Assembly: GCA_032718475.1 (NCBI GenBank)
Contig: JAUCBJ010006855.1
Span: 1-25,544 of the forward strand
Length of the DNA: 25,544 bases
Direction: 5' to 3'
DNA from: Nemertoderma westbladi
Lineage: Eukaryota > Xenacoelomorpha > Nemertodermatida > Nemertodermatidae
The position numbers and the translations under genes were made by a program. This document shows positions 10,110 to 20,116 of this stretch, one piece after another. The notes beneath the pieces are model-generated. The model was given only the letters and a program-made list of their open reading frames with translations. It made no database searches and had not been told where the DNA came from. Each line of letters begins with the position of its first letter. The stretch's first letter is position 1.

Positions 10110-11121
10110 AAATACCTAACTGATTTAATTACTACCAAATGGTACCACCTACCCTACCTGTACCGGACCGGTCGCGGTACCGTACCATTGTACGGGTACA
10201 CGCTACCAGGATAGGCCTACCATACGTCCATACAGCCGTCCAGTTAAATGTACTGTACTATCTGACTATACTAACTGTACTATTCCCTTCCCTTCGTATT
10301 TGTCTGTTTGTAGTGTAATTTACCGGGGGTTTGCGGTTTGGTGGCGGCAGCGAGGGGCAACCACCAATTAAAGAAATTGGGGTAAATTTTAGTTACAGTC
10401 ATATCCGCACCTCTGGCTAACTGGTATTTTCGTATCCCAGCAGGTAGCAGCTAGGTTATTCCAGTCTGCCAGTATTCTGGAATATTATTATTGTTAGGCC
10501 TGTAGGCCCTATGCATACGCAAATGACAGCTGATTACTCCCAATCCCAAATGTAAAACTGTTCTATTGACTTTAGTTTATTGTTTTGGTTAGAATAACGT
10601 GCTTTTGTAACCTGCTCCTTTCCCTTAATTCAGCAATTAATAAGATGCCAGAGCTGCGCATATTAACGAACATTTTTTGAACCTTTTTTCGTCGATTCCC
10701 CTGTCTGCCTATGCCAGTCAATTCCAAAATTTACATCATGACAAAAAGGCCATAAACTCATGATTTTCTGTCGCGCTGCTTGGAAGTTATTAGACCTACA
10801 CATATAGATATTCTCTGTGTAAAAATGTTGTTTAAATCAAAAATTGCGACAGGGAAAAATTTTATCACTGTGCCACAAATGTTATAGAACCAAGGGGGGA
10901 GTTAGGAGATAAGCTAATAAGTCTACCTAATATGCAGATTACAGAGATAGCCAGATCAGCAGATAGGTATAATCCAAATGTAAATCCATGTAGTGTTGAG
11001 TCTGATTAGTAATAATACAATTACAACAATAAGTATAAACAACAACGCTATCTCTGTGGAAGCTCTGCTTGTCTCGGCTTGGCTTGAATCTCTAACAACT
11101 TTCCGTCTTTAAGTCGCGCCA
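10110..11121. other. Intergenic; upstream region of the Rag GTPase gene
   Basis: No coding sequence is seen. About 10140-10260 is rich in GGTACC/GTAC palindromic words. 10526-10637 is a dispersed repeat shared with 21038-21151. The last 100 bases before ATG 11122 would hold the RRAGC 5' UTR and promoter; I see no clear TATA box there. Confidence 0.45.
10526..10637. repeat. Dispersed repeat, copy 1
   Basis: Begins ACAGCTGATTAC and continues with CTGTTCTATTG, TTTAGTTTATTGTTTT, an AATAACG block and CCTTTCCCTT(A). The same series in the same order is at 21038-21151. Type unknown, about 80 percent similar by eye. Confidence 0.6.
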
Positions 11122-12273
11122 ATGGCGTTCAGATCGAGTGACGAGAACGAGGAATTCAACTCGAACGACGGCTACTTCCCGGTCCTGCAGGGCTACGGTA
11201 GTGCGGATATCGACGAGGAAGAAGGCCCCGGTTGGGACAACAAACCGCGGATACTGTTAATGGGACTGCGAAGGAGCGGCAAGTCCTCCATACAGAACGT
11301 CGTGTTCCACAAGATGCCTCCGAACGAAACTCTATTCCTCGAGAGCACGAATAAAATAATCAAGGACGACATATCCAACATGAGTTTCATACAGTTCTCG
11401 ATATGGGACCTCCCGGGTCAAATCGACTATTCCGAGGGTCAATTCGACCCTAAAGAACTATTCGAGAACTGCGGCGCTATCATATTCGTTATCGACGCAC
11501 AAGATGAATATATAGACGCGCTCGGTAAATTAATACACATCGTAAAGTGTACCCACGAGGCGCACGCGAGCCAGTCTATAAAGTTCGAGGTCTTTATACA
11601 CAAAGTAGACGGTTTGACAGACGAAGTCAAGATAGACATACAGCGGGACATTCATTCGCGAGCCAATGAGGACCTCGCGCTCGCTGAGAACCACCAACTA
11701 GACAACATACAGCTCTCCTTCTACCTCACCAGCATCTACGATCACTCCATCTTCGAGGCGTTCAGTCAAGTCGTACAGAAACTCATACCCCAACTCCCCA
11801 CCCTCGAAAACCTCATCAACATCGTCATCTCCAACTCGGGCATCGAGAAAGCCTTCCTCTTTGACGTGGTCAGCAAGATCTACGTGGCCACCGACAGCTC
11901 CCCCGTCAACATGGAGATCTACGAACTCTGCTGCGACATGATCGACGTTGTCATCGACGTCTCCTGTATCTACGGGCTGAAGGGCGACAAGAAGCAGCTG
12001 GAAGGGACGGGATCTTCGGCCTACGACCCCGAGAGCGCCTCCGTTATTAAACTCACCAACGGAACTGTATTGTACCTCCGCGAGGTGAACCGCTACTTGG
12101 CCTTGGTCTGTTTGGTGCGTGGGGATGACTTTGAAACCATTAACGACCCTTTCCACTTCCCCTTTAAGAGCGTCCTCGATTACAACTTCCATATATTCCG
12201 TAAAGCCATCCAAGAGGTCTTTACTATTGGTAAATCGAATGTGGTTAATGGGATTGATGACCCTAGCGGTTAA
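11122..12273 (+). CDS. RRAGC: Ras-related GTP-binding protein C/D (Rag GTPase), complete, single exon
   Basis: A complete 383-residue protein, close to the about 400 residues of animal RagC/RagD. RagC/D pairs with RagA/B on the lysosome surface and, with the Ragulator, recruits mTORC1 when amino acids are plentiful. The G domain is at about 42-200: P-loop GLRRSGKSS (48-56), G3 WDLPGQ (95-100) and G4 HKVD (160-163). The HKVD form, with His for the usual Asn/Thr, is typical of RagC/D. The C-terminal roadblock-like dimerisation domain spans about 205-365 ([39 protein letters not shown]). The ATG sits in a good context (CCAATGG) and is preceded by an acidic N-terminus as in RagC. No intron interrupts it. 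AATAAA signals lie at 12368-12373 and 12440-12445. The coding DNA is richer in GC than its flanks. RagC versus RagD cannot be split; most invertebrates have one. Confidence 0.96.
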   Translation: MAFRSSDENEEFNSNDGYFPVLQGYGSADIDEEEGPGWDNKPRILLMGLRRSGKSSIQNVVFHKMPPNETLFLESTNKIIKDDISNMSFIQFSIWDLPGQIDYSEGQFDPKELFENCGAIIFVIDAQDEYIDALGKLIHIVKCTHEAHASQSIKFEVFIHKVDGLTDEVKIDIQRDIHSRANEDLALAENHQLDNIQLSFYLTSIYDHSIFEAFSQVVQKLIPQLPTLENLINIVISNSGIEKAFLFDVVSKIYVATDSSPVNMEIYELCCDMIDVVIDVSCIYGLKGDKKQLEGTGSSAYDPESASVIKLTNGTVLYLREVNRYLALVCLVRGDDFETINDPFHFPFKSVLDYNFHIFRKAIQEVFTIGKSNVVNGIDDPSG

Positions 12274-12367
12274 CCACATTTAATGGTATATTATTATATT
12301 TTAATTAGTTGTACAAAAAGGTTGAATTACGAATCGCAGTTTTAATTGATGCGCCATTCCGAATAGT

Positions 12368-12445
12368 AATAAAATATAAACTCATGTTATATAAAACTGT
12401 ATTATATAGACGGGGAAAGTTGGAGAAGTTTAATTCTATAATAAA
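12368..12445 (+). terminator. Poly(A) signals after the Rag GTPase gene
   Basis: AATAAA occurs at 12368-12373 (95 bases after the stop) and again at 12440-12445. Either could direct 3' end formation of the RRAGC-like transcript. Confidence 0.4.
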
Positions 12446-12790
12446 TGTGTTATTTTTTTAATTCAAACGACCCGCAGTCCTAAATCCTACTGTCCTAAGG
12501 GATAACTTAAAATCTGATTTGATATAATGGGATATAAATAACATCAGCTCATCCTTCCATTGAATATATATCTCTGCTTATATACCTCCACATTGCTATC
12601 TAAACTAGCCATTGTGTATAACAAGTTGACATTATCTTTCACCCATAAATTTTTTTATATTTAACAAGATAAATTAATTGATCGTATAGTTCTATCAGAT
12701 TGCACTATCGGTAAATCGTTATTGTAAATTTAATCAGCAGGCGATTTTCCCACTTATGTATTTAAACTTCACCTTCTTTCCCTAACCGCA
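12446..12790. other. AT-rich intergenic stretch, nothing recognised
   Basis: I see no ORF with coding character, no RNA gene and no repeat with a second copy in the window. Confidence 0.45.
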
Positions 12791-13229
12791 GGTTTCTCAA
12801 ACTAAAGGCCCACAATTTCTCATAAAAAGATAATGAGCACTTAACTAAGTGGCCACTTAAATAATTTAAGGTGGAATTTATCCACGACTGAAAGTTTCCG
12901 ATCCTGTAAAAGAGATGCTTTAATTTACCAGATAGGCCTACTATATGACTGGCTTTTCAGTTTCAGTTTTATTGTTTATTCTCGATTTTCGTCGATGTCT
13001 ATTTTAACTACAGGAACAAAATCCATAACATTACCGGTACAGAGCAAACTACATTATTTTTTAGTTACTTAAGTCTTAAGTGGCCAAATAAGCTCTTCCA
13101 TAAAATGGGAAATATTTAATGGTCATTTAACTTTAGAGAAACTACTAATAATAAATTTAAAAGAGGCCACTTAGTAACAAAACACTTAGTTTAAGTGCTC
13201 AATTTAAGTTAAGTGAGTTTTGAGAAACC
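12791..13229. mobile_element. MITE-like inverted-repeat element
   Basis: Its left end, GGTTTCTCAAA (12791-12801), is inverted at its right end, TTTGAGAAACC (about 13219-13229). Inside both ends a GAGCACTTAA-CTAAGTGGCC-type block is also inverted (left about 12835-12856, right about 13163-13203). It has no coding capacity and is 439 bases long. This fits a non-autonomous DNA transposon. I could not define a target-site duplication. Confidence 0.65.
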
Positions 13230-13369
13230 GGTCTTTAATACTATTTAATTGATGCTACTTTAATTCGGATATTACTGGATAAAATTATTTTACTAATTCA
13301 TTAAAAATATTTAAAAACTAATTAACACAATAGGCATTATGGGGAGTTCATAAAGTATGTCACGCACTA

Positions 13370-13388
13370 GGGGGGGGGGGGGGGGGGG
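13370..13388. repeat. Poly-G tract
   Basis: 19 consecutive G, inside the left arm of the 13341-13734 element. Confidence 0.9.
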
Positions 13389-13530
13389 TAGAGCTTGCGT
13401 GACATTTTGTGACAGAGGGGGGAGATGGGTGTCGACTTTTGTGACGGTCACGGCGATGTTCTATACTTTAATGTTAGCTTGACTTTGACTTTCACACATG
13501 TGTAGAAGATTGGGTAACTTTAAGGAAAAC

Positions 13531-13633
13531 AATAAACACAATAACATTGAGTATAATCGATAAATTGAGTAGGACAATTGAGTAGATAATAAACTCAATA
13601 ACATTGAGTATAATCGATAAATTGAGTAGGACA
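13531..13633. repeat. Tandem duplication, period 57 bp, inside the MITE
   Basis: A 36-base block starting ATAACATTGAGTATAATCGA is identical at 13541-13576 and 13598-13633. With one mismatch the match extends left to 13531 and 13588. The spacing of 57 bases shows local tandem duplication. Confidence 0.9.
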
Positions 13634-13734
13634 TAAAAACCATTGATTCCAACACAAAACTGTGTGACAGAGGGGGAGGGGGGGGGGGGTCAAAAATCTG
13701 AAAAATTTGCGCGACATACTTTATGATCGCTCCC

Positions 13735-15150
13735 TTAGACTGGGCGGTGGGTGCAACCCCACAGATTGTTTGATATTTGCAGATACACCTTGCAGGGCAG
13801 CTTGCCTGTTAGTAGTAGAAGCAACTAGTGTGAAAGTAATTGGTTGCTGGATTGTTCGCTTCTGTGTAGCAACGTTATTGTAATTACCGCCATGTTATTA
13901 CGTTATTTTGCGCAGTCGCAGGGTGTTGATGGGTGCCGTACACACATTGTCATTGTTAATTATAACTTTTCCTGATAGAGGGGTCGAGTTATTCATAAAT
14001 TAAATAAATTGATGTAGACAATGGAGTATTAAATATCTTGTAAACCGTTTAATTCAATGACGTCAGCTCTTCGGCTAACTCAGAATATTTACCAATCATT
14101 ATTAGTATGACTGAACTTTTATCCAGTGTTATCGGTTCTTAAGAAAGTTTTAATCAACTTATCCTATAACTTTCATGTTTACGATATGCAAATAATGACC
14201 ATATTTTATATACATAATAATTGGTCCATTTACTGTTGCCTACGCTACGCGTTATATATTATTATCTGTGATATATTTATAAAAAATTTATATATGTATA
14301 TTTATAATTTATCTCCTTTATTAAATGTAATAGCTAAAAACTCATATGCTTCAGGTTCTGAAGTTAATACAAAGCAGTAATTCGCACTCCAGACGGGGGC
14401 CGGGGGGGGGGGGGGGGGGACTAATGACGCAATCAAAATAGGATTACCTTTCGTTAAATTTTTGGTTATAATAACAAACCCCTGTAACCTCTTAATTCGC
14501 CGAGATGGTATTTGCTATTTTCCTCCTATTTCCTTTTCTATTTTCTTAAAATGTTTCTCATTTCTTGCAAAAAACTGACAAGGTTAAACGAAAGGCGGGG
14601 TTCAATCTTTTAAGTGAATAACCTTCCATGACATTAAAAAAAATATATTTCCAGGTATTCCCCGGTGATTGACTACCCTGAAAGCCCTGATATATCCTAC
14701 GTCATACAATCCCTAGATAGGCTAAAATTTGGTACATCAAGTAAATTTGAGATTCAGTTTTTAAATAAACAGAAATATTAGTCATGGAACATTCCGGGAT
14801 TTGATTTGAACACTGAAATGTTGTGGTTATTTTTATAAAGTCAAAATTAGGTTAGTGTGGGTTAATAATACTTATCTGCAGAACACCTTCCAATTAAACA
14901 ATAAGATAATATTAGATGAAATTAATATTATTTAATAAATTAAATAATTTAGTCATATTCAAATTGTCCAATGTCTCATAAAATAGTATTCCCCGGTCCC
15001 ATGGGTAGGTACCGGTACTCAATATCTGCACTAGCGCACACAAGGTAGTTGCGGAACGGGTGAGCGCGACCTTCTATCATTGTCCGGTGTTCACTGCTGT
15101 ACTGCAGTAGTTATCGATGTAAACTAGAAATCTAGCGGAGTACGACACAA
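13735..15150. other. Intergenic, AT-rich, no gene seen
   Basis: It contains a G18 tract (14402-14419) and two TATTCCCCGGT words (about 14657 and 14987) that may mark an old insertion of about 330 bases. The longest ORF (84 codons, 14126-14380) is AT-driven and looks non-coding. Confidence 0.45.
14396..14419. repeat. Poly-G tract
   Basis: GGGGGCC followed by 18 G. No inverted-repeat arms were found around it, unlike the tracts at 13370 and 18490. Confidence 0.9.
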
Positions 15151-15558
15151 TTATTTATTAATTTTTCTTGTTCGAGTCTCATATACCATAGGATATTTAA
15201 CAATATAAGTCTCCTCATTCGTGACAACCTCGGCTTTCTTAAAGAAGAACTTCCTCAGATTTCTACACTCCACGCCGCACTTTGACGAGGAGCAGTTTGG
15301 GCAGGCGAAGTGGCAACCGGTACAATCTTCGTCCAGACAATCACAAAGGTCCTTCCCGTCGGTAACGAATACGCCATTCTCGTCGTACAGAGATCGACCT
15401 CGTTTGGTGGAAGTTTCTGCGGGTTTCCGTTGGTCCCGTTTCGCCCATAGCGAGCGATTGTGTTTCATATCGGACCATTGCTCTCCGGGGTTACGGAATT
15501 CAAGGTTTTTCAAAGTTTTGGATAATTTGTTATCTCCGGCTGCATTTGATTCATCCAT
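15151..15558 (-). CDS. ARL14 effector protein-like (ARL14EP domain), complete, single exon
   Basis: A complete protein of 135 residues starting at ATG 15556-15558 (context CCGGCATGG). The C-terminal half is the ARL14EP domain: GRSLYDENGVFV (54-65), then CDCLDEDCTGCHFACPNC (72-89), then SSKCGVECR (91-99). That gives eight cysteines (72, 74, 79, 82, 86, 89, 94, 98) plus His83, probably binding zinc. Vertebrate ARL14EP links the small GTPase ARL14 to a myosin motor in vesicle transport. In other animals the domain occurs in poorly studied, partly nuclear proteins. The short N-terminus (about 50 residues, Asn/Lys/Arg-rich, FRNPGEQWSDMKHNRSLWAKRD) makes it closer in length to ARL14EPL (about 150) than to ARL14EP (about 260). 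The family call is firm; the cellular role here is inference. Confidence 0.88.
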   Translation of the reverse strand: MDESNAAGDNKLSKTLKNLEFRNPGEQWSDMKHNRSLWAKRDQRKPAETSTKRGRSLYDENGVFVTDGKDLCDCLDEDCTGCHFACPNCSSSKCGVECRNLRKFFFKKAEVVTNEETYIVKYPMVYETRTRKINK

Positions 15559-16170
15559 GCCGGGAAGGTAGGAGGTACAAATAACCGATAAACAGACAAA
15601 GGTCGGGAGGTAGCAGCGTAGAACTGTAGAAGTCTTGTTGTTAGAGATGTCAGTGCTGCAAAATTTAGACTAGGACTACAGACTAGCCTATGATATAGCT
15701 GTATAGTACAGTAGTACCGTACCGGTACTGTAGTACTGTAGTATAATCATATCCGCCCATTCCCATCAGCCATTGTCGGTTGAGATATTTCGGATGAGTG
15801 ACGCCAGTACGCCAACTATCGTCAAGTTTTTGAAGAAATACTAAGTATTACTGCTGAACCGTGTAATTTTACCCTATTACCTACCTGCCTACCGGTATCG
15901 TGTTACAGTATTAGTACTGCAACTGGTTCTGGCAGTCTGTAAGCGTGTTCATGGAGTACAGATATAATTACTGAACGCGGGAAATTTGAATTTCACTTGT
16001 TTCTATTTCGGCACTAGGCCTGTATGTATCGTACACTTAAAGTAAAAAATGTGTTGCTATAGGAAACTTTTGTTGTAAGTCACATTTTTAGTCAATAAAA
16101 ATAACAATTTTTCTGTCGATACAAAAAGTAATGTTTCCATTTCATTAATAATATCATTACATTTAAATTT
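15559..16170. other. Intergenic; upstream region of the ARL14EP-like gene
   Basis: No gene is seen. GTACCGGTACTGTAGTAC-type low-complexity DNA lies at about 15700-15740. The bases next to 15558 would hold the promoter and 5' UTR of the ARL14EP-like gene on the minus strand. Confidence 0.4.
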
Positions 16171-16628
16171 TTTATTCCAAAATTGTAACATTACTCAACG
16201 CCGTTAGTATTAACTGCGAGTTGTTATTTAGCACTTTACAACTTTTGAGGACATTACAGCATTGTATTGGCCTGTATATTTAGTATTGTATTTGGTGTTA
16301 TTTACGTGGTATCCATGACGGCGTTAAGTAATGTCCACTAAGGGGACATTACTTAACGCCGTCATTGGTTATACCACGTAAGGTGGAAATTTGCCTGATA
16401 CCAGATAGGCCTACTGCATTACCTACCGGTAGGCGGGGTATAGCTATTAATTACCAGTAGCTAAATTATTAACATAGCTCCAAACGCCACCATAAATATA
16501 AGCTAACTTATTTATAACATAATTTATGTCATTTGTACATTTATTTATACAGCAACTAATTTGTACAGTTTCTATCACTTATAATGTATATGTACAATCA
16601 TTTAGTAATGTTAAAATTTTGGAATAAA
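16171..16628. mobile_element. Short inverted-repeat element with an internal hairpin
   Basis: Ends 16171-16194 and 16605-16628 are inverted repeats of 24 bases with one mismatch (TTTATTCCAAAATT-TAACATTAC). The interior has no coding capacity and carries a strong hairpin at 16303-16380. It is MITE-like by structure. The family is unknown. Confidence 0.6.
16303..16380. repeat. Long hairpin with 22-bp perfect stem
   Basis: 16315-16336 (ATGACGGCGTTAAGTAATG + TCC) pairs perfectly with 16344-16365 around a 7-base loop. After a small asymmetric bulge, TACGTGGTAT (16303-16312) pairs with 16371-16380. A related word, ACATTACTCAACGCCGT, also lies at about 16189-16205. Confidence 0.85.
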
Positions 16629-16634
16629 ACTACA

Positions 16635-16773
16635 TATATACTTGTTGCAAAGTACTTTACAGTGTTCTGATCCTCGTGGCTTTATTTTCACTCACTCACT
16701 AACGTTCGTTCGTGTAACAAAGCCACTCAGATCATCACACTGTAAAGTGCTATACTTTACACACAAGTATATA
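16635..16773. repeat. Foldback hairpin of about 140 bp
   Basis: The left arm, about 16635-16688 (TATATACTTG..ACTTTACAGTG..GTGGCTTT), is the imperfect reverse complement of the right arm, about 16715-16773. A short spacer of TCACT/CGTT repeats separates them. It adjoins the 16171-16628 element and ends about 13 bases before the duplicated segment begins. Confidence 0.7.
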
Positions 16774-17359
16774 AATAGTTATTGCAGTGTAGGCTACCAT
16801 TCAGGGATCCTCGCAAGAGAAAGCCCATTGTGGCAGAGAGAATATAAATCCTGTAACAAACCGGGAGTACAGTATGGAACATATTTATACTGCTGGATAA
16901 TTTATTTATGTGAACTGATGGAAAGAAGGGGTTGCAATGCTATGATTTCAGATAAATACGGTAATGGCATATCGACTCAACGGACGCGGCTAAGAAATAA
17001 AAAACTTTTGGCCTTTTAAGGAGAACAATTCAACATATATTACATTACAGTAAGCCTACTATAATGGCATGATACAGTAGGTGGCTGTAGTACAGTACTG
17101 AACAAGAACTTCTTGAACACTTCTAGAAATATAGTTATAAGTTTAAATGATTTTTCTGGAAATAATATTGACTAACATTTGGAAAAAAGTGTTGGTGTCT
17201 TAGCTATCACTTTTTAATCTCAAAATAAGTATAGATAATCTATTGATGATACATTAATAATTGATGATTGATGATACCATATGATATGATATTACAGGTA
17301 AATTGTAACTACATAATTTGTCAACATGTTATTGATAATAATTATTCATAGAAAACAAT

Positions 17360-17704
17360 TCATATTTCCCTAAAGTTGGCCGCAGCTGCACCATCGAGTT
17401 GAGTCGATCTCGACTTCCCAGTTCCTTTTTTCCCTCTCCTCTTCGATCTGCCTCTCTTCACTTTCTTTCCCTTTCCTCCACGACTCCTTGATCTACTCCC
17501 TTTACCTCGGCGACTCCTAGACCTTCCTCCCTTTCCCTTCTTCTTTCCCTTTCCTTTCTTACTTCCCTTTCGCTTCTTTCCTCTCCTTTTCTCCATATCT
17601 CTCCCACTGGTTAACCTACTTTCCCGAACCGTCCTTCCATCACCGTCCTTCATGGACAAACATTTCTCACACAGGACGTCATTTTCACTATCATTATCCG
17701 CCAT
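17360..17704 (-). CDS. Lys/Arg/Ser-rich basic protein, copy 1
   Basis: An ATG-started frame of 114 residues. The first 30 residues are acidic-to-mixed with a CEKC pair (MADNDSENDVLCEKCLSM). The rest is extremely basic, with KRRGKKRKGSKKGKGKKKGKG and RSRSRRGKGSRSRSRGGKGK, then a short neutral end. A second copy at 20117-20452 keeps the frame open and differs by a 9-base in-frame deletion plus a few substitutions. Such composition fits nucleic-acid binding, for example a protamine- or histone H1-like chromatin protein or an SR-type RNA binder, but there is no domain to prove it. Purine-rich low complexity can also give a chance ORF, so this is a candidate gene. Confidence 0.5.
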   Translation of the reverse strand: MADNDSENDVLCEKCLSMKDGDGRTVRESRLTSGRDMEKRRGKKRKGSKKGKGKKKGKGGRSRSRRGKGSRSRSRGGKGKKVKRGRSKRRGKKGTGKSRSTQLDGAAAANFREI

Positions 17705-17966
17705 CTCACGCGCCGTTTATTTACGACTCCTAATTATTAATGGTTATATGCTTATTTAACAAATCTAAACTATTTGCTTATTATTATGACCAAAAATAGT
17801 AATCTGCGTACTTATATATTAATATATTATTTTCTAGAAATTAATCCATTGGTTAAATAATGATAAAGGTAATTGATTGGCTGTACTAAATAAGGGCGTA
17901 TTAATTATGTTAACGGGATGTAGCGTAGGATACTTAAATTATACATTATGCTAGTTATGTACTTAT

Positions 17967-18055
17967 GGCACGGACCCTCCATTCAAATCTTCGTCATTTT
18001 GCTTGAAATTGAAACACAATTAGTTCAACTCAACCTCGTGGTCCCCATTAAGACT
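17967..18055 (+). repeat. Foldback-arm fragment, copy 1
   Basis: GCACGGACCCTCC, then AAATCTTCGTCATTTTGCTT, GAAACACAA and GGTCCCCAT reproduce the order of words in the arm at 18481-18610. The poly-C run is shortened to a few bases. Confidence 0.65.
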
Positions 18056-18110
18056 TAATTTTAGATATTCGTCCAGTTCACACATACACTTTGCGGTGAC
18101 AACTCAGCGC

Positions 18111-18449
18111 GGTGGTTTTGCAGCTGCTTTTTTTCAGCTTTTTTTTAGTTAGAAACATTTCTTGACATTAATTGCTTCAAGTTGAATCTGAGAATTTTAA
18201 AATGTATAAATTTAAAATATAGAATAAAGCTAAAAAAAAAGCTAATAAAAAAGCTTTAAAAAAAATATAAAAACACGCGAGAAAAGCATCCTAAAGTATA
18301 AAGAAGATGGATTGAATTTTGAAATAATTATGATTTGCAGACAGTTGTTTGGGTGGTCATCAGGACTTCTATGCTCTGGAAAACATTGGAAAAATATGTG
18401 TATAAAATTCGCCAAAAAAGCGACCTAAAAAATTGTTCTTATATTACAC
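18111..18449. other. Spacer between duplication copy 1 and the foldback
   Basis: A/T homopolymer-rich DNA with AAAAAAGC words, with no gene and no second copy in the window. Confidence 0.4.
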
Positions 18450-18764
18450 CATGAACCGTAATATAGTGTCATTTTCTGAAGACACGGAACCCCCCCCCCC
18501 CCCCCCAGATTTTTCTACAAATCTTTATCAAATTGCTTGAAATTTGAAACACAACTACAGTAGTTCAACTCACCATGGTTGACCCCCATGAAGCCGGAAT
18601 TTTCGATTTTTTGCCTCTCAATTTTTTTTTATCAAGCGTTTTAAAATTTTTAAAATTTTCATACAAAAATCGTTTACTTAGACGTAAAATTTTATGAATC
18701 TTGGAATGTGTTATCAGGACCTCAAGCTGAAAAATTTTGTAAAACTCAAAACTTTACAGAAATA

Positions 18765-18786
18765 TCCAGTTACCATGGTAACTGGA
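18765..18786. promoter_or_regulatory. 22-bp palindrome with a perfect X-box (RFX) motif
   Basis: The palindrome is perfect. Its core, 18769-18782, GTTACCATGGTAAC, fits the RFX consensus GTNRCC-N(0-3)-RGYAAC. In animals RFX factors control cilium genes. Inside a repeat it may have no such role. Confidence 0.55.
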
Positions 18787-18922
18787 GTTTATATAGTCTA
18801 TATCATTCCAGTCTATTTTAATGACTCTATTTGTAGCAAAACTACATTAGATAAAAGTTGGAGTTACGAAACTCAACTCTATGGGCCATAGCTAAGCCGA
18901 TTGAGGTTAATTAGAAAATCCT

Positions 18923-18936
18923 GTTACCTTGGCAAC
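18923..18936. promoter_or_regulatory. Second X-box-like motif
   Basis: GTTACCTTGGCAAC fits the RFX half-site pair with a 2-base spacer. A weaker third version, GTATCCATGGCAAC, is at 19073-19086. Confidence 0.45.
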
Positions 18937-20116
18937 TAGTCTAAACAGATGCTCAAATTTATAAAATGATAATTTGAAGCACAGGTTAAGGGTATTAATT
19001 ATGACTTGGCACCAACCCCTACCCCCACTATATCACTCATTCTGCATCCGAATTACATTGTTCTATTTTTCAGTATCCATGGCAACCACAGCAAACGGAC
19101 GTTTTAAAAAAATAAATCCTTAATTTTGGACATAAACTAATCAATGAAACTTCCTTGAAGTCGATATTGTGTACAGTATATCTCAGCGGTTTCTCAACGA
19201 AATTCAGATATTGTTACATATTTCGAAGTCTTGCAACGCAAGCTTTCTAATGATATGATAAAATTACGACTATTGTGAAGAATGTCCACGATACGGAGGA
19301 TGCGATTTCGCAAAGGACACTTTTTTAAAACGCCTATAAAAAGAATTTAAAGGCAAAATCGAAAATTCCGGCTTCATGGGGTCATCGAGGGTGAGTGGAA
19401 CTAGTGGTGTTTCAAATTTCAAGCAATATGATAAAGATTTGTAGAAAAATCTGGGGGGGGGGGGGGGTCCGTATCATCAGAAAATGACACTATATTACGG
19501 GTCATGCTGTATATTAATTATTATGTAAATGAAACAAATTTTTTACAGTGTACAGTAGGCTACCATTCAGGGATCCTCGCAAGAGAAAGCCCATTGTGGC
19601 AGAGAGAATACTAATCCTGTAACAATCAGGGAGTACAGTATGGAACATATTTCTACTGCTGGATAATTTATTTATGTGAACTGATGGAAAGAAGGGGTTG
19701 CAATGCTATGATTTCAGATAAATACGGTAATGGCATATCGACTCAACGGACACTGCTAAGAAATAAAAAACTTTTGGCCTTTTAAGGAGAACAATTCAAC
19801 ATATATTACAATACAGTAGGTCTACTATAATGGCATGATACAGTAGGTGGCTGTAGTACAGTACTGAACAAGATCTTCTTGAACACTTCTAGAATTATAG
19901 TTATAAGATTAAATGATTTTTCTGGAAATAATATTGACTAACATTTGGAAAAAATTGTTGGTGTCTTAGCTATCACTTTTTAATCTCAAAATAAGTATAG
20001 ATAATCTATTGATGATACATTAATAATAGATAATTGATGATACCATATGATATTACAGGTAAATTGTAACTAATTTGTCAACATGTTATTGATAATAATT
20101 ATTCATAGAAAACAAT

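Larger units (their letters stand above)
13341..13734. mobile_element. MITE-like element with poly-G subterminal tracts
   Basis: Left end GGGGAGTTCATAAAGTATGT followed by CACGC. The right end, read on the other strand, is GGGAGCGATCATAAAGTATG followed by TCGCGC. Each arm then meets a G/C homopolymer (13370-13388 and 13678-13689) and a TGTGACAGAGGGGG block (about 13409-13422 and 13664-13676). The subterminal part is partly direct and partly inverted, and the centre carries a short tandem duplication. It is 394 bases long with no coding capacity. 'TTA' occurs at both flanks, a possible short target duplication. Confidence 0.7.
16786..18110. repeat. Segmental duplication, copy 1 (about 1.3 kb)
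   Basis: From GTAGGCTACCATTCAGGGAT this segment matches 19555-20850 base for base with small indels and roughly 90-97 percent identity by eye. It includes the basic reading frame at 17360-17704 and its flanks. Its right part contains an arm fragment of the 18450-19506 foldback. The end point is approximate because identity fades after about 18060. Confidence 0.85.
18450..19506. mobile_element. Foldback element with long poly-C/poly-G-bearing arms
   Basis: The left arm, about 18450-18660, and right arm, about 19322-19506, are inverted repeats of nearly 190-210 bases, close to 90 percent identical by eye. Reading inward each has CATGA-CCGTAATATAGTGTC, a C tract (18490-18506; complement 19453-19467), AGATTTTTCTACAAATCTTT, a GAAACAC block, a CCCATGAAGCC block, ATTTTCGATTTT and GCGTTTTAAAA. 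The middle of about 650 bases has no credible ORF and holds RFX-type X-box motifs. It fits a non-autonomous foldback or MITE-like element. Confidence 0.8.

Noticed and set aside
11698-12279. 193-codon minus-strand ORF opposite the Rag GTPase gene
   Set aside because: It is a shadow of the + strand gene; its Val/Asp-rich composition is what the antisense of that codon usage gives.
14126-14380. 84-codon + strand ORF in AT-rich DNA
   Set aside because: It is Ile/Tyr/Asn-rich as expected from AT-rich non-coding sequence, with no motif and no second copy.
16642-17019. 125-codon + strand ORF across the foldback and duplicated segment
   Set aside because: It has no ATG-started family match, begins inside a hairpin arm, and its downstream half meets a stop codon in the second duplicated copy, so it is unlikely to be coding.
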